From Oceaniglobus ichthyenteri (lineage in GTDB: Bacteria > Pseudomonadota > Alphaproteobacteria > Rhodobacterales > Rhodobacteraceae): a DNA stretch of 41,971 nt. The notes under the pieces are model-generated. The model saw nothing but the letters and a program-made list of their open reading frames with translations, was not told the origin of the DNA and did not search any database. Numbering within the stretch: position 1 is the stretch's first letter; every line of letters starts with the position of its first letter. The stretch is from NCBI RefSeq assembly GCF_003057885.1, contig NZ_QAGK01000019.1, positions 1-41,971 of the forward strand, read 5' to 3'. Shown piece by piece: positions 31,288-39,719 of the stretch. A program made the translations under genes and the position numbers.

Positions 31288-31947
31288 ATGCGCATATTGC
31301 TGATCGAGGACGACACGACTCTTGGCGCTGCCGTGCGCGACCAGATCGCAGCTGATGGCCAGTCAGTAGACTGGGTCACGCGGCTAGACGCGGCGGCAGA
31401 CGCGATGAGCGCAACCTCCTACGACCTGCTCCTGCTCGACCTCATGCTGCCAGACGGACGTGGTATCGGGTTCCTCAAGGGCCTCAGGACGCGTGGAGAC
31501 GTGACGCCGGTCATCATCCTGACGGCGCTCGACCAGGTGTCCGATAGGATCGAAGGCCTCAATGCGGGCGCTGACGACTATCTTGTGAAGCCCTTCGACC
31601 TGTCGGAACTGTCGGCACGGATCGGATCGGTCGCGCGGCGCTACAGCGGCAACCCCAACCCGATCCTGACCCACGGACCGCTCGACATCGACCTTGCCGC
31701 GCGCAGCGTCCATCGGGATGGCAGACATGTGCCGCTGACGGCGCGGGAATGGGCGCTCTTCGAGGCCTTCCTGGCGCGTCCCGGGCAGCTCCTGTCCAAG
31801 GCGCAGTTGGAGGAGAAGCTCTACGCTTTCGACGCCGAAGTCGAGAGCAACACCATCGAGGTGCACGTGAGCCGCCTGCGCAAGAAACTGGGGAGCGCCA
31901 TCATCGAGACCGAGCGCGGCATGGGTTACCGGCTGGGCAAGCCATGA
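31288..31947 (+). CDS. OmpR/PhoB-family response regulator
   Basis: The 219-residue protein has a receiver domain with acidic residues Asp8/Asp9 and phosphorylation site Asp51 (LLLLDLMLPDGRG), conserved Thr and Lys (TAL, VKPFD), and a C-terminal winged helix ending in EVHVSRLRKKLG and RGMGYRL. It would bind direct repeats when phosphorylated by the kinase encoded next. I chose the ATG at 31288, which begins the receiver fold and follows AAGGACGGG. The boxes at 31194-31243 and 29346-29394 are its predicted targets, which would give autoregulation plus control of both PepSY units. Confidence 0.93.
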   Translation: MRILLIEDDTTLGAAVRDQIAADGQSVDWVTRLDAAADAMSATSYDLLLLDLMLPDGRGIGFLKGLRTRGDVTPVIILTALDQVSDRIEGLNAGADDYLVKPFDLSELSARIGSVARRYSGNPNPILTHGPLDIDLAARSVHRDGRHVPLTAREWALFEAFLARPGQLLSKAQLEEKLYAFDAEVESNTIEVHVSRLRKKLGSAIIETERGMGYRLGKP

Positions 31948-33311
31948 TGTGGCCATCCAGCCTTCAGGTACGGCTCGGCTTGTCACTCGGCCTTGTGCTG
32001 ACGATCCTCTGGCTCGCCGCCGCCACGGTTACCGCGGTGATCGTTCGGGGCGAGATGGATGAGGTCTTCGACAGCGCCCTACGCGAAACCGCCGAGCGCA
32101 TCCTGCCGCTGGCCGTGACCGACATCGTCGGGCGAGAAGATCAGGGTGTGACGCAGCGCCTCGCGCCGATCCGGGAGCATGACGAGTTCTTCACCTACAT
32201 CGTACGCGATGCCGAGGGACGCATTTTGCTGCAATCCCATGCGGCGGACCCTGCCGTGTTTCCTCCATACGATGGTCCGGGATTTGGGCAGAACGCCACA
32301 CATCGCCTCTACAGCGACGCGGCGCTCCAGGGGACGATCAGCATCACCGTGGCCGAACCGTTGGCGCATCGCGCTTCGGTTGCTCGGGAAATCCAGATGA
32401 GCCTTGGCCTGCCGCTGCTGGTTGTGCTGCCGTTGGCGCTCGCGTCGATTATTCTCGCTGTGCGCTTTAGCCTCGCCCCTCTCCATCGGTTCCGTACGCG
32501 GCTTGAAGCGCGCGGCGTGCGCGACCTGTCAGAAGTACCCGCGGCCGACCTGCCGACGGAAATCGGCCCGCTGGCTGCAACCTTGAACAGCCTTTTGGCT
32601 CGGTTGCGCGACGCGTTCGAGGCTGAGCGAAGTTTTGCAGCCAATGCGGCTCATGAACTAAGGACACCATTGGCGGGCGCTATCGCCCAGGCGCAGCGAC
32701 TGCGGTCAGAGACCAAAGATCCGACCATCGACGCGCGCGCCGCCGAGATCGAGGCGACGCTCAAGCGTCTCGCTCGGCTGTCCGAACGTCTCCTGCAGCT
32801 TGCGCGGGCGGAAGGCGGTAGACTTCGGATGGACCAGAGCGCTGATGTCAGAACCATCACTCGGGTCGTGGTGGAAGATATTGCGCGCAGCACAGAGAAC
32901 GGGCGCCTTATGTTGAACTTGCCGGACACGCCTGTCTTGTCTGATATCGACCCCGACGCATTGGGAATTCTGTGCCGGAATCTGGTGGAAAACGCCCTAC
33001 GCCACGGGGCGCAGAATGCCCCAGTCGAGGTTACACTCACGAGCGACGGGCAGTTGATCGTGGCGAACGAGGGCCCCGCGGTAGCAACCCAAACACTCGA
33101 ACGCCTGACAGGGCGCTTCGAGAGGGCAGATGCAAAAACTGATGGTAGCGGGCTTGGCCTCGCTATCGTCTCAGCCATCGCAGAACGGATCGAAACCTCT
33201 CTCTTGCTCCAGTCACCACGTCCCGGTGAAACTTCTGGATTTCAGGCATCCGTCAGATTGCCAACGGATGCTCCAAATGCCCATGTGAAAGATCGGGAGC
33301 ATTGGCCTTGA
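31944..33311 (+). CDS. Membrane sensor histidine kinase
   Basis: The 455-residue kinase has two transmembrane segments (about 10-34 and 157-180) around a periplasmic domain of some 120 residues. A short HAMP-like linker, HisKA with His237 (AAHELRTPLAG) and an HATPase domain follow (N box NLVENALRHG, G box GSGLGLAI). The start ATG overlaps the regulator stop (ATGA). The input domain sits in the periplasm, where the redox and PepSY proteins are, so it may sense an extracytoplasmic metal or redox cue or a PepSY protein itself. The signal is not evident from sequence. Confidence 0.92.
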   Translation: MMWPSSLQVRLGLSLGLVLTILWLAAATVTAVIVRGEMDEVFDSALRETAERILPLAVTDIVGREDQGVTQRLAPIREHDEFFTYIVRDAEGRILLQSHAADPAVFPPYDGPGFGQNATHRLYSDAALQGTISITVAEPLAHRASVAREIQMSLGLPLLVVLPLALASIILAVRFSLAPLHRFRTRLEARGVRDLSEVPAADLPTEIGPLAATLNSLLARLRDAFEAERSFAANAAHELRTPLAGAIAQAQRLRSETKDPTIDARAAEIEATLKRLARLSERLLQLARAEGGRLRMDQSADVRTITRVVVEDIARSTENGRLMLNLPDTPVLSDIDPDALGILCRNLVENALRHGAQNAPVEVTLTSDGQLIVANEGPAVATQTLERLTGRFERADAKTDGSGLGLAIVSAIAERIETSLLLQSPRPGETSGFQASVRLPTDAPNAHVKDREHWP

Positions 33312-33434
33312 AGTCTCACGTCGCAGCGCCCCGAGGGGTGCGGTGTCGATGATGGTTGTTGTAGACATGATTCTTCATTCTGAATGCGAGTAATCGCACT
33401 CATCCCATTGATATTATTACACTATAGGGTGATT

Positions 33435-33455
33435 GGGGGCGGAATCTCCGCCCCC
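33435..33455. terminator. GC-rich hairpin between converging kinase and ParB-like genes
   Basis: GGGGGCGGA (33435-33443) pairs perfectly with TCCGCCCCC (33447-33455) around a three-base loop. It lies between two convergent genes and probably stops transcription from both, though neither side has a long T-run. Confidence 0.55.
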
Positions 33456-33467
33456 CGCTGGATCACG

Positions 33468-35117
33468 TTATTCCGAGGCCAGCATCGACGCGCCTTCAGC
33501 AGGCAGGTCATCCGTCAGAAATGCAGGAAGGTCAGCTTCACTGACGCTGTCAGCCGCTTCGGCATCCGCCCCCTGCCCTTCGGCATGGTCCTCATCGTCC
33601 AGCGCCACGAGATCGTTCCGGCGCATGACGCTCGTCGACCAGCTTTGCCACCACGCTGTCCTTCAGATCGCTCGCCTGCGCCGGCATGTAGATGTGACGC
33701 ACTGAGGCTTCGAGACAGCTTCCCGAAGCAGAGGAAGTGCGGAAGGTGTCCGTCACAATCTTCAGCAGCAGCAGAATCAACGCCACGTCGGGCGAGCGCC
33801 CGATCGCTTCACGCAGCGCCAGCGTCCGGTGTGCCGTCAACTCGATTACGAGCCGCTCGGGCAGTGGCTTCAGCGCTCCGTCATCCTCATCCTCCGGGAA
33901 GTCAGCTCCGATAGGCTGGCCACCCGACATAATGATGGTTCCGCCAGGAGCGGCACTGCCATGGCCATCGGTGAGATCACGATCAGCACCCTGCCCCGCC
34001 ACCGCAGGATCAGTATCATCCTGGACCGCTGCCTCCTCAACAGGCTCATCCTCTGACCGCACATAGCCGCGATAGACGGCCAGCGCGCCGTACCGGTCGA
34101 GCGTGACGAACGCCCCTGCCCGCCCGATCTCCTCCGCGTCGAAGATCAACGGCCGGGTCTCGATCCTTTCCATCTCCGCTTCCAATACGCCAAGCCGCGT
34201 GTCGACCTTGTCGGGGATCTCATCCTGACCCGCGTATTCCTCTTCCAGCGCCCGATACTCGGCGAGCAGCTTGGCATGGGCCGCACCTTCCTCATCCGTC
34301 ATCGGTGCCGGATCGCCGGATAGGGACCGCAGCCTGTAGCTGTAGCCGTAGGGCAGGTCAAGCGCGACTTCGATCCACTTCCAGCCCTCAACCGCAACCG
34401 TCTCAGCCTCGGCCTGGAGTTTTTCCGTCACCAGCCGATCGAGCAGGGCAGGGTCCTCGAGCCAGCCATCGTCATCGCCCTGAAAGAGGTCATGCAGCAT
34501 CGTGCCGCCCGCCTCTTCGTAGGCCTCAACACCCACAAAGACCGCGCGCCGGTCGGACGCTCGGACCGAGGTCTCGGTCAGCATGCGCCGGATCTGGAAT
34601 GGCTCCTTGTTCCAGGATGAATGGATCACATCCCAGACCTGAACCTGACGCGCGTGATCGGGGTTCACGGTGAAGGCGGCAGCAATCTCTGCATCGCTCT
34701 GGCCCTTATCCCGCAGCGCCACAAACGCGCGGAACTGGTCGAGCGGGTGCAGGGCGACGCGATGCATGTTTTCTGCAAGGGAATCATCCTCGGCCAGGAT
34801 GTCGGACGCAGCATCGCGCACGATGCAGGGAATGGGCGTGGTCTTTGCCAAACACTTATGCTTCACCAGCAGGGACAATGCTTGGAACCGACGGCCACCG
34901 GCCGGGATCTCGACTTGCCGGTCTCGGTGCCATCGTCAGCCAACACGGGCCGCACGCTCAGGCTCTGCAAGAGGCCGCGGCGGGCGCTGTCTTCGGCCAG
35001 TTCCTTGACGGACACGCCAGCCTTGATGCGCCGCACGTTGGACTGACTCAACACCAGTTTGTCAAAAGGGATATCCCGGGACGGGGACAGGGTGATTTTC
35101 TGGACAGCTTTCGTCAT
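33468..35117 (-). pseudogene. Large ParB/Srx-domain plasmid protein, frameshifted and internally deleted
   Basis: The start (ATG 35117) gives MTKAVQKITLSPSRDIPFDK and a ParB N-terminal domain (LVLSQSNVRR). A missing T in the coding strand near 34913 then breaks the frame at GTETGK, where FEIPAGGRRFQ would be expected. The frame resumes as ALSLLVKHKCLAKTTPIPCIV and runs to 33592. Near 34672, AAAF runs directly into TVNPDHARQ, and about 36 residues usual in this family, between two similar AF words, appear to be deleted. Towards the 3' end another frame change is needed to reach the acidic tail ending ASMLASE at 33468. In related plasmids this gene encodes a ParB-like nuclease or partition helper. 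Here RepB is the working ParB. Confidence 0.8.
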
Positions 35118-35226
35118 CAGATCTTCTCCACGACGGGCGCCGGAAGCCACTCTCCCGATCTCATTTCCCGTCACCCTCAAACCAACACTCCTTTGCCTCT
35201 CGATGATCGTATGGTTGCCAAGAGGC

Positions 35227-35246
35227 GACTTAACAGCTGTTAAGTC
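35227..35246. promoter_or_regulatory. parS: Palindromic parS-like centromere site 1
   Basis: GACTTAACAGCTGTTAAGTC is a perfect 20-base palindrome centred on AGCT. Sixteen of these bases recur at 35275-35290. RepABC plasmids partition through RepB binding to such palindromes near repABC. Confidence 0.75.
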
Positions 35247-35274
35247 ATGCCAACTGAGCACCGCGGCGTTGAAA

Positions 35275-35290
35275 CTTAACAGCTGTTAAG
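35275..35290. promoter_or_regulatory. parS: Palindromic parS-like centromere site 2
   Basis: CTTAACAGCTGTTAAG, a perfect 16-base palindrome 48 bases from site 1, overlaps the repC stop codon (TAA at 35286-35288). Degenerate related words occur in repB (TTAACAGCTG near 37145). Confidence 0.75.
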
Positions 35291-36497
35291 CCGCACTTCG
35301 CCGACCGATCAAAGCCATGACCATCGGACCGCAAGAGAATTCGCCCGCCGCGGCCTTGGACGTCAGCGCCCGCAAGTATCCACCCGGTGATCTGATGTCA
35401 GAGAAACGTTCCAGCATGGCCACGACGACGATCGAGGCTTGCTCTGGTCCCATGCAGCGTTGCGCTTCTTCCCACGCAGAAACACTGATCCCCATGGCCG
35501 GCCTTACATGACAAGCCGCGTCGAAAAGTTGGTGCCAGTGTCGAATGTCGCCCTGATAGAAAGTCTTGAGCGAGGGACAGCCGGCGATTACCAGGTGGAG
35601 AGGGATTTTCGGCACCCGCCTCGTGTCAGGCTCTTCAAGGTCAGCCACGGGCTCACCCGTATCATCATCAGGCGCGCGTCCCGCCGCCCCGCCTTTTTCT
35701 AAGGCAGGTTCAAGATCTATAGATTCTTTATTTGAATTATGATGGTGACGCTCACATTGGGCATCATTGGTGTTCATTTCTTCTGTTTCAGGACCGTCAA
35801 TCACATTACGCGCCTGGTCAAGAAGGGTCTCCAGTTCAGTCCGAAATGCCGACAGATCCTCAAGCGAGAGTTTGCGGCGAAGAGCGCGGGCGGTGAGGGC
35901 TGCCTTGTCGCGGAGCTGGTCCCACAGGCCAAGCCCGGGCTGGATCTCCTCGCCGAACTCCGCCAGAGCGGCCAAGTCGCGACGCATAAGGCTCACTACC
36001 TCCCTCAGTCGCCGCACACGGTCCTCGGCCTCACGCACAGCCTCTGCAGCCCGTGCAATATCCTCGGCCCGGCAATAGAGCGGGGAGAGATCAAAGCCGA
36101 AGGCCACCCGATCTTCGCCACGCTTGCGCACATACCGCTTCCCATTGGGGCTATCGCGCCGCATGAGCAAGCGTGCCTCTACCAACCGGGCGAGGTGACG
36201 GCGCATCGTCGAGCAAGGCATGCCGTTCAGCCGCTCGCAGATCGCCTTGTTGGATGGGAAGACGACCATTTCGGTGTTCCCGCCAAGCGCATCGTCCGGA
36301 AAGAAGCTGAGAAGCCCCTGAAGAACGGTCAGATCGCGCTCGGAAACCCCAAAGGCCGCCTGTGCCTTGGACAGCTCGCGGAGGAGCTCCCACTTGTTGA
36401 CGGGCCTGCCGGGAACAGACGCCTCAGGACGCTCGACCACGCGCAGATGGGCGTGCGATATCGGCCGCATAAACGGCGAAATCGGTGTGTAATCCAT
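35286..36497 (-). CDS. repC: Replication initiator RepC
   Basis: RepC is the initiator of repABC plasmids and binds the origin, which lies within its own gene. The product (about 403 residues) starts MDYTPISPFMRPISHAHLRV and contains the winged-helix N-terminal region (NKWELLRELSKAQAAFGVSERDLTVL as separate motifs, then FPSNKAICERLNGMPCSTMRRHLARL) and the C-terminal domain ending SPGGYLRALTSKAAAGEFS, typical of RepC. A GTG at 36509 would add four residues; neither start has a strong ribosome site, in keeping with control by the antisense RNA upstream. The middle of the gene holds an unusually AT-rich stretch. Confidence 0.95.
   Translation of the reverse strand: MDYTPISPFMRPISHAHLRVVERPEASVPGRPVNKWELLRELSKAQAAFGVSERDLTVLQGLLSFFPDDALGGNTEMVVFPSNKAICERLNGMPCSTMRRHLARLVEARLLMRRDSPNGKRYVRKRGEDRVAFGFDLSPLYCRAEDIARAAEAVREAEDRVRRLREVVSLMRRDLAALAEFGEEIQPGLGLWDQLRDKAALTARALRRKLSLEDLSAFRTELETLLDQARNVIDGPETEEMNTNDAQCERHHHNSNKESIDLEPALEKGGAAGRAPDDDTGEPVADLEEPDTRRVPKIPLHLVIAGCPSLKTFYQGDIRHWHQLFDAACHVRPAMGISVSAWEEAQRCMGPEQASIVVVAMLERFSDIRSPGGYLRALTSKAAAGEFSCGPMVMALIGRRSAA
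35695..35746. other. AT-rich stretch inside repC, candidate oriV
   Basis: Against a GC-rich gene, this stretch is dominated by A and T and encodes a low-complexity linker (HHHNSNKESIDLEP). In studied repABC plasmids replication starts at an AT-rich segment in the middle of repC. Position and composition agree; no further origin motif was confirmed. Confidence 0.4.
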
Positions 36498-36582
36498 GAT
36501 GTCATTCACGAAGGCAAAATTTCCCTGGCCCGCGAATCGCTTTGCGCTTGCGGGAAAGGGGCCAGATCGCTACATTCAGAGG

Positions 36583-36672
36583 TGCGAAAACTGAAGTTTT
36601 GTAGCGGGCTGGTCCCGTGCGAAACCTAAGAAAGGTCTCGTGAAGCTTGCTTCTCGGGGCCTTTTTCTTTTC
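36583..36672 (+). ncRNA. Counter-transcribed RNA of the repABC inc region (antisense to repC leader)
   Basis: On the strand opposite repABC, TTGCGG (36548-36553) and TACATT (36571-36576) are 17 bases apart and form a good promoter, giving a start near 36583. A strong stem follows (36631-36646 with 36649-36664, two-base loop, GAAGC/GCTTC core), then a T-rich run (36661-36672): a classical terminator. The RNA of about 90 bases would pair with the repB-repC leader and limit RepC synthesis, setting copy number and incompatibility. Confidence 0.75.
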
Positions 36673-36710
36673 TGCCTGTCTCGTGCCTCCTTTTTGATTG
36701 TTGCTCTTCC

Positions 36711-37643
36711 TCAGTCTTCCGAACGCTTCCAGCGCTCGTGAAGCTCGGCGATCAGCTGCGGGGCGTTGCCCTCAAGCCAGCTGACAAAATCGCTCTCCTC
36801 GGCCTTCAACTCGAGCTTGAGTTGCTTTCCACGACGTCCGGTCGTGACAGTGGCGGCACCGACCCCCGGAATCACCGTGCCGGGCCGCCCGCGAGGGCGA
36901 GACGAGGATGTGGTCTGTTCGGGCTTCCCTGCAGCAGAGAGGACGGCCAAAAATGCATGATCGGATTTCTCGTCAATACCGCCTTGGTAGGATGTTTTGG
37001 CCTCACCCGCCAAAGCTGCAAGCAGTTCGCGATCGGCATCCGTAGCCCCCAGCAACTTCTTGAGCTCTTCCCACCTGGGCCGACCAATGCCCGGAGCGGC
37101 ACCGATGGCGAGGACCAGGTCCTCCCCAACGGTGCGGACCACGCTTAACAGCTGCGACACTCCTGCCTCGGTCAGATTGAGAACCTCGGCGACACCCTTG
37201 TTAGTGCGTTCGGATGCGCTCAGATGGTCACCGTCGAGCAAGGCTGCGGCAACAAGCGCTCGTTCGATGAAGCTTAGATCCCGCCGCTCTTGGTTCTCTA
37301 ACAGCTGATCACGAAGTGCCTGATCGCCCTCCATCTCTGTGACAATGGCGCGGACCTTGATCCCAAGTTCTCTGCAAGCTTCCAGTCGACGACGGCCATA
37401 GATCAGGCTGTAGCGATCACCATCAAGCGGCCGGACGAGGATTGGTACTCGCTGTCCGTTCTTGGAAATTGACGCCTTGAGGCCCGCAGTCTCAATCTGC
37501 AGCCTGTCATCGAGCCGACCTGTGATTTCGATTTGGTCAGGCTCGATTTCGAAAACGCCGCCGCGCAGCCTGCGCCCTTCAAGAGCGTCGGGCGCGTTGC
37601 GCAGGGTCTGCAGTGGCAGTCCCAGTTTAGGCTTTCTTGCCAT
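36711..37643 (-). CDS. repB: Partition protein RepB (ParB family)
   Basis: The 310-residue protein has the ParB nuclease-like N-terminal domain with the box GRRRLEACRELG and LLENQERRDLSFIE, then a helix-turn-helix (VAEVLNLTEAGVSQLLSVVR) and a C-terminal dimerisation region. It binds parS sites and, with RepA, segregates the plasmid and represses repABC. The start overlaps the repA stop by 17 bases, so the two are co-translated. Confidence 0.95.
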   Translation of the reverse strand: MARKPKLGLPLQTLRNAPDALEGRRLRGGVFEIEPDQIEITGRLDDRLQIETAGLKASISKNGQRVPILVRPLDGDRYSLIYGRRRLEACRELGIKVRAIVTEMEGDQALRDQLLENQERRDLSFIERALVAAALLDGDHLSASERTNKGVAEVLNLTEAGVSQLLSVVRTVGEDLVLAIGAAPGIGRPRWEELKKLLGATDADRELLAALAGEAKTSYQGGIDEKSDHAFLAVLSAAGKPEQTTSSSRPRGRPGTVIPGVGAATVTTGRRGKQLKLELKAEESDFVSWLEGNAPQLIAELHERWKRSED

Positions 37644-38820
37644 TGCGTCCCCACGTGTTCTGGATGATCGCCGCGATCTCGTCGTTGACGGCGTTCATGG
37701 ATTCGATTGCACGATCGAAAGTCTGACGCGTGAAGTCCTTCTTGTCGGCCTCGTAGAGCGTCTGCTTCGTCAGCCCTGCATCAGAGATCGCAGTAGACTC
37801 AACCATGTGGTTGGTCAGGACTGACCTGCCGAACAGACCCCGGATGAAAGCAATGACCTCGGTCTGCGGGGCATCACCCACCTTGTAGCGGGTCGGCAGA
37901 AAGCGCAGCCAGTCGAAGCGAAGGTTTGCGCCAGCATCCCGGATGACGCCAAGCAGATCAGCGGTCATTCGCAGAAACTGCGACATGGACATCAGATCGA
38001 GCATTTGGGGGTGAACGGTAACAAGCACCCCTGAAGATGCTGAAAGGGCGGACATGGTTAAAAAACCAAGCTGCGGCGGACAGTCGATGACGACGACGTC
38101 ATAGTCCGCTTCGACACTGTCGAGCGCGTCGCGCACACGGGCAAAGAATGCGCGGGCGCCGCCACGCTGAATGGCTGCCGGTGTCTCATGTTCGAATTCC
38201 ATGAGCTCGAGGTTCCCGGGAATCAGGTCAAGACCACGGATGTAGGTCTTGCGGATCACGTCCGAGATCGGGACCGGTTCATCGTAGCGAACCGCATCAT
38301 ACAGCGTGCCACCCTCCATCAGGTCCAGCTCAGGCTGGATGCCATGCAGCGCGGAAAGGGATGCCTGGGGGTCCAGATCGATCGCAAGGACACGATATCC
38401 CTTGAGAGCCAAGCGCTGTGCAAGGTGAGCGGATGTTGTCGTTTTCCCGGACCCGCCTTTGAAGTTCACAACAGAAACAATCTGAAGCTCGTCACCGGCA
38501 CGACGCCCCGGAACGTAGGTTCCAGGCTTCTTCGCGTTTGCCTCAAGAGCGTGGCGAATCTCCCAGATATCATCGAGGGTATATCGCCGGTGGCTGCCCG
38601 CAGTGGTTTCGACGTCAGCGATCTTTCCTTCTCGATGAAGCTTGCGAAGGTAGGTATGATCGACGCCAAGCAACTCGGCCGCCTCGCCGCTGGTCAGGCT
38701 GCGCATGACTTTTTTGGCGTCGGGAGGGAAGTGGGCAGCACGTTGCGCATGAAGATTGGACGCAAGAAGCTCTGCGTAGTGCCCGATGGCAATGTCCAGG
38801 TCCTGCTCAGCTTCGCTCAT
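37627..38820 (-). CDS. repA: Partition ATPase RepA (ParA family)
   Basis: The 397-residue protein has an N-terminal MerR-like helix-turn-helix (TSGEAAELLGVDHTYLRKLH) used for autorepression, and a deviant Walker A motif KGGSGKTTT (121-129), followed by DLDPQ and VVIDCPPQ, as in ParA ATPases. It drives plasmid partition with RepB and parS. It is the first gene of the rep operon; its promoter should lie in 38821-38960, which it shares divergently with vapBC. Poor similarity of candidate hexamers there prevents a firm promoter call. Confidence 0.96.
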   Translation of the reverse strand: MSEAEQDLDIAIGHYAELLASNLHAQRAAHFPPDAKKVMRSLTSGEAAELLGVDHTYLRKLHREGKIADVETTAGSHRRYTLDDIWEIRHALEANAKKPGTYVPGRRAGDELQIVSVVNFKGGSGKTTTSAHLAQRLALKGYRVLAIDLDPQASLSALHGIQPELDLMEGGTLYDAVRYDEPVPISDVIRKTYIRGLDLIPGNLELMEFEHETPAAIQRGGARAFFARVRDALDSVEADYDVVVIDCPPQLGFLTMSALSASSGVLVTVHPQMLDLMSMSQFLRMTADLLGVIRDAGANLRFDWLRFLPTRYKVGDAPQTEVIAFIRGLFGRSVLTNHMVESTAISDAGLTKQTLYEADKKDFTRQTFDRAIESMNAVNDEIAAIIQNTWGRNGKKA

Positions 38821-38969
38821 CTCTGCCTCGATTCGTGGGCGCGTTTTTTATGTGATCGCGCGTTATTTATCGAGACTATTGCCCGAGCTATCAGATTCGT
38901 GCAAGCTCTTTCTAGATTTGGTGTCAGTCGCTGCGTCATGCACAAGAGTAGCTAGGGTTTGCGGCAGGC

Positions 38970-39014
38970 TTGTCTTAGGAACCTTTCGGATATACATTAC
39001 AAGACGTATATCCG
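38970..39014 (+). promoter_or_regulatory. vapBC promoter with autoregulatory inverted repeat
   Basis: TTGTCT (38970-38975) and TACATT (38993-38998) are 17 bases apart. A perfect inverted repeat, CGGATATAC (38987-38995) and GTATATCCG (39006-39014), overlaps the -10 box and start site. VapBC-type complexes usually repress their own promoter through such paired half-sites. Confidence 0.6.
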
Positions 39015-39028
39015 CATGGGAGGTCACG

Positions 39029-39256
39029 ATGCAGGTCGCAAAATGGGGTAACTCGCTGGCCGTCCGTTTGCCCGCGGAGCTCGTCCGAGAGCTTGGTCTC
39101 AAGGAGGGTGATCAGATCGACCTGGTCAAGGACGACGGTCGGGTCAGAGTCCGTCGCCTTGCTCGTGCGGATGAGGTACTTACCGGCCTGCGCCGCTTCC
39201 GGGGCAAGTTGTCCGCAGCAGAACGTCTGAGCCGCGACGACGCACATGAGCGCTGA
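39029..39256 (+). CDS. vapB: VapB/MazE-type (AbrB-fold) antitoxin, complete
   Basis: This 75-residue protein has the AbrB/MazE swapped-hairpin DNA-binding fold at its N-terminus (MQVAKWGNSLAVRLPAELVR, then LGLKEGDQIDLV) and a charged C-terminal tail that would wrap around and block the toxin. The ATG at 39029 follows GGGAGG. It overlaps vapC by 11 bases. The inverted repeat at 38987-39014 is its likely operator. It lies divergent from repA, so the module is tightly linked to the replication locus. Confidence 0.9.
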   Translation: MQVAKWGNSLAVRLPAELVRELGLKEGDQIDLVKDDGRVRVRRLARADEVLTGLRRFRGKLSAAERLSRDDAHER

Positions 39257-39641
39257 GTTCGCGGACACGAATGTCGTTCTTTACCTGCTCGACGATGGCC
39301 CAAAGGCCGATCGCGCCGAGGTCATCCTGGGGCAGGGGCCCCGGATCAGCGTTCAGGTTCTAAACGAGTCACTGGTGAACTGCCGCCGCAAAGCTGGCCT
39401 CGGTTGGGAGGAAGCAGCGGCCTTTCTCGAAGGCGTGCGCGCCTTGTGTCCCGTCGAAGATCTCTCCGTGCAGACCCATGACGTCGGCCGCGCTTTGGCG
39501 GAACGCTACGGCTTCTCGATCTACGACGCGATGATCGTGGCCAGCGCTTTGGTTGCGGGGTGTACCACGCTGTGGAGCGAGGACATGCAAGATGGCCTGC
39601 TGGTGGAAGGCCAGCTTCGCATCGTCAACCCCTTTGCATGA
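39246..39641 (+). CDS. vapC: VapC-like PIN-domain toxin (repeat of the gene at 40-435)
   Basis: This is the same 131-residue protein as at 40-435, here preceded by the complete antitoxin gene, which shows the true operon: operator, vapB, vapC. Confidence 0.9.
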   Translation: MSAEFADTNVVLYLLDDGPKADRAEVILGQGPRISVQVLNESLVNCRRKAGLGWEEAAAFLEGVRALCPVEDLSVQTHDVGRALAERYGFSIYDAMIVASALVAGCTTLWSEDMQDGLLVEGQLRIVNPFA

Positions 39642-39670
39642 GCGGACGGCTTCTGTGCCTGAAACTGACC

Positions 39671-39715
39671 ACAACCTTGTAATCCTTCCCTGTAGTGGAG
39701 GATTTGCAAGGTTGT
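39671..39715. terminator. Stem-loop after vapC (repeat of 465-509)
   Basis: Same hairpin as at 465-509, between vapC and the recombinase. Confidence 0.6.
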
Positions 39716-39719
39716 TAGG

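Noticed and set aside
37144-37154. Third parS site within repB
   Set aside because: CTTAACAGCTG matches only half of the palindrome and the other arm (CGACAC) does not pair, so it is at most a degenerate site.
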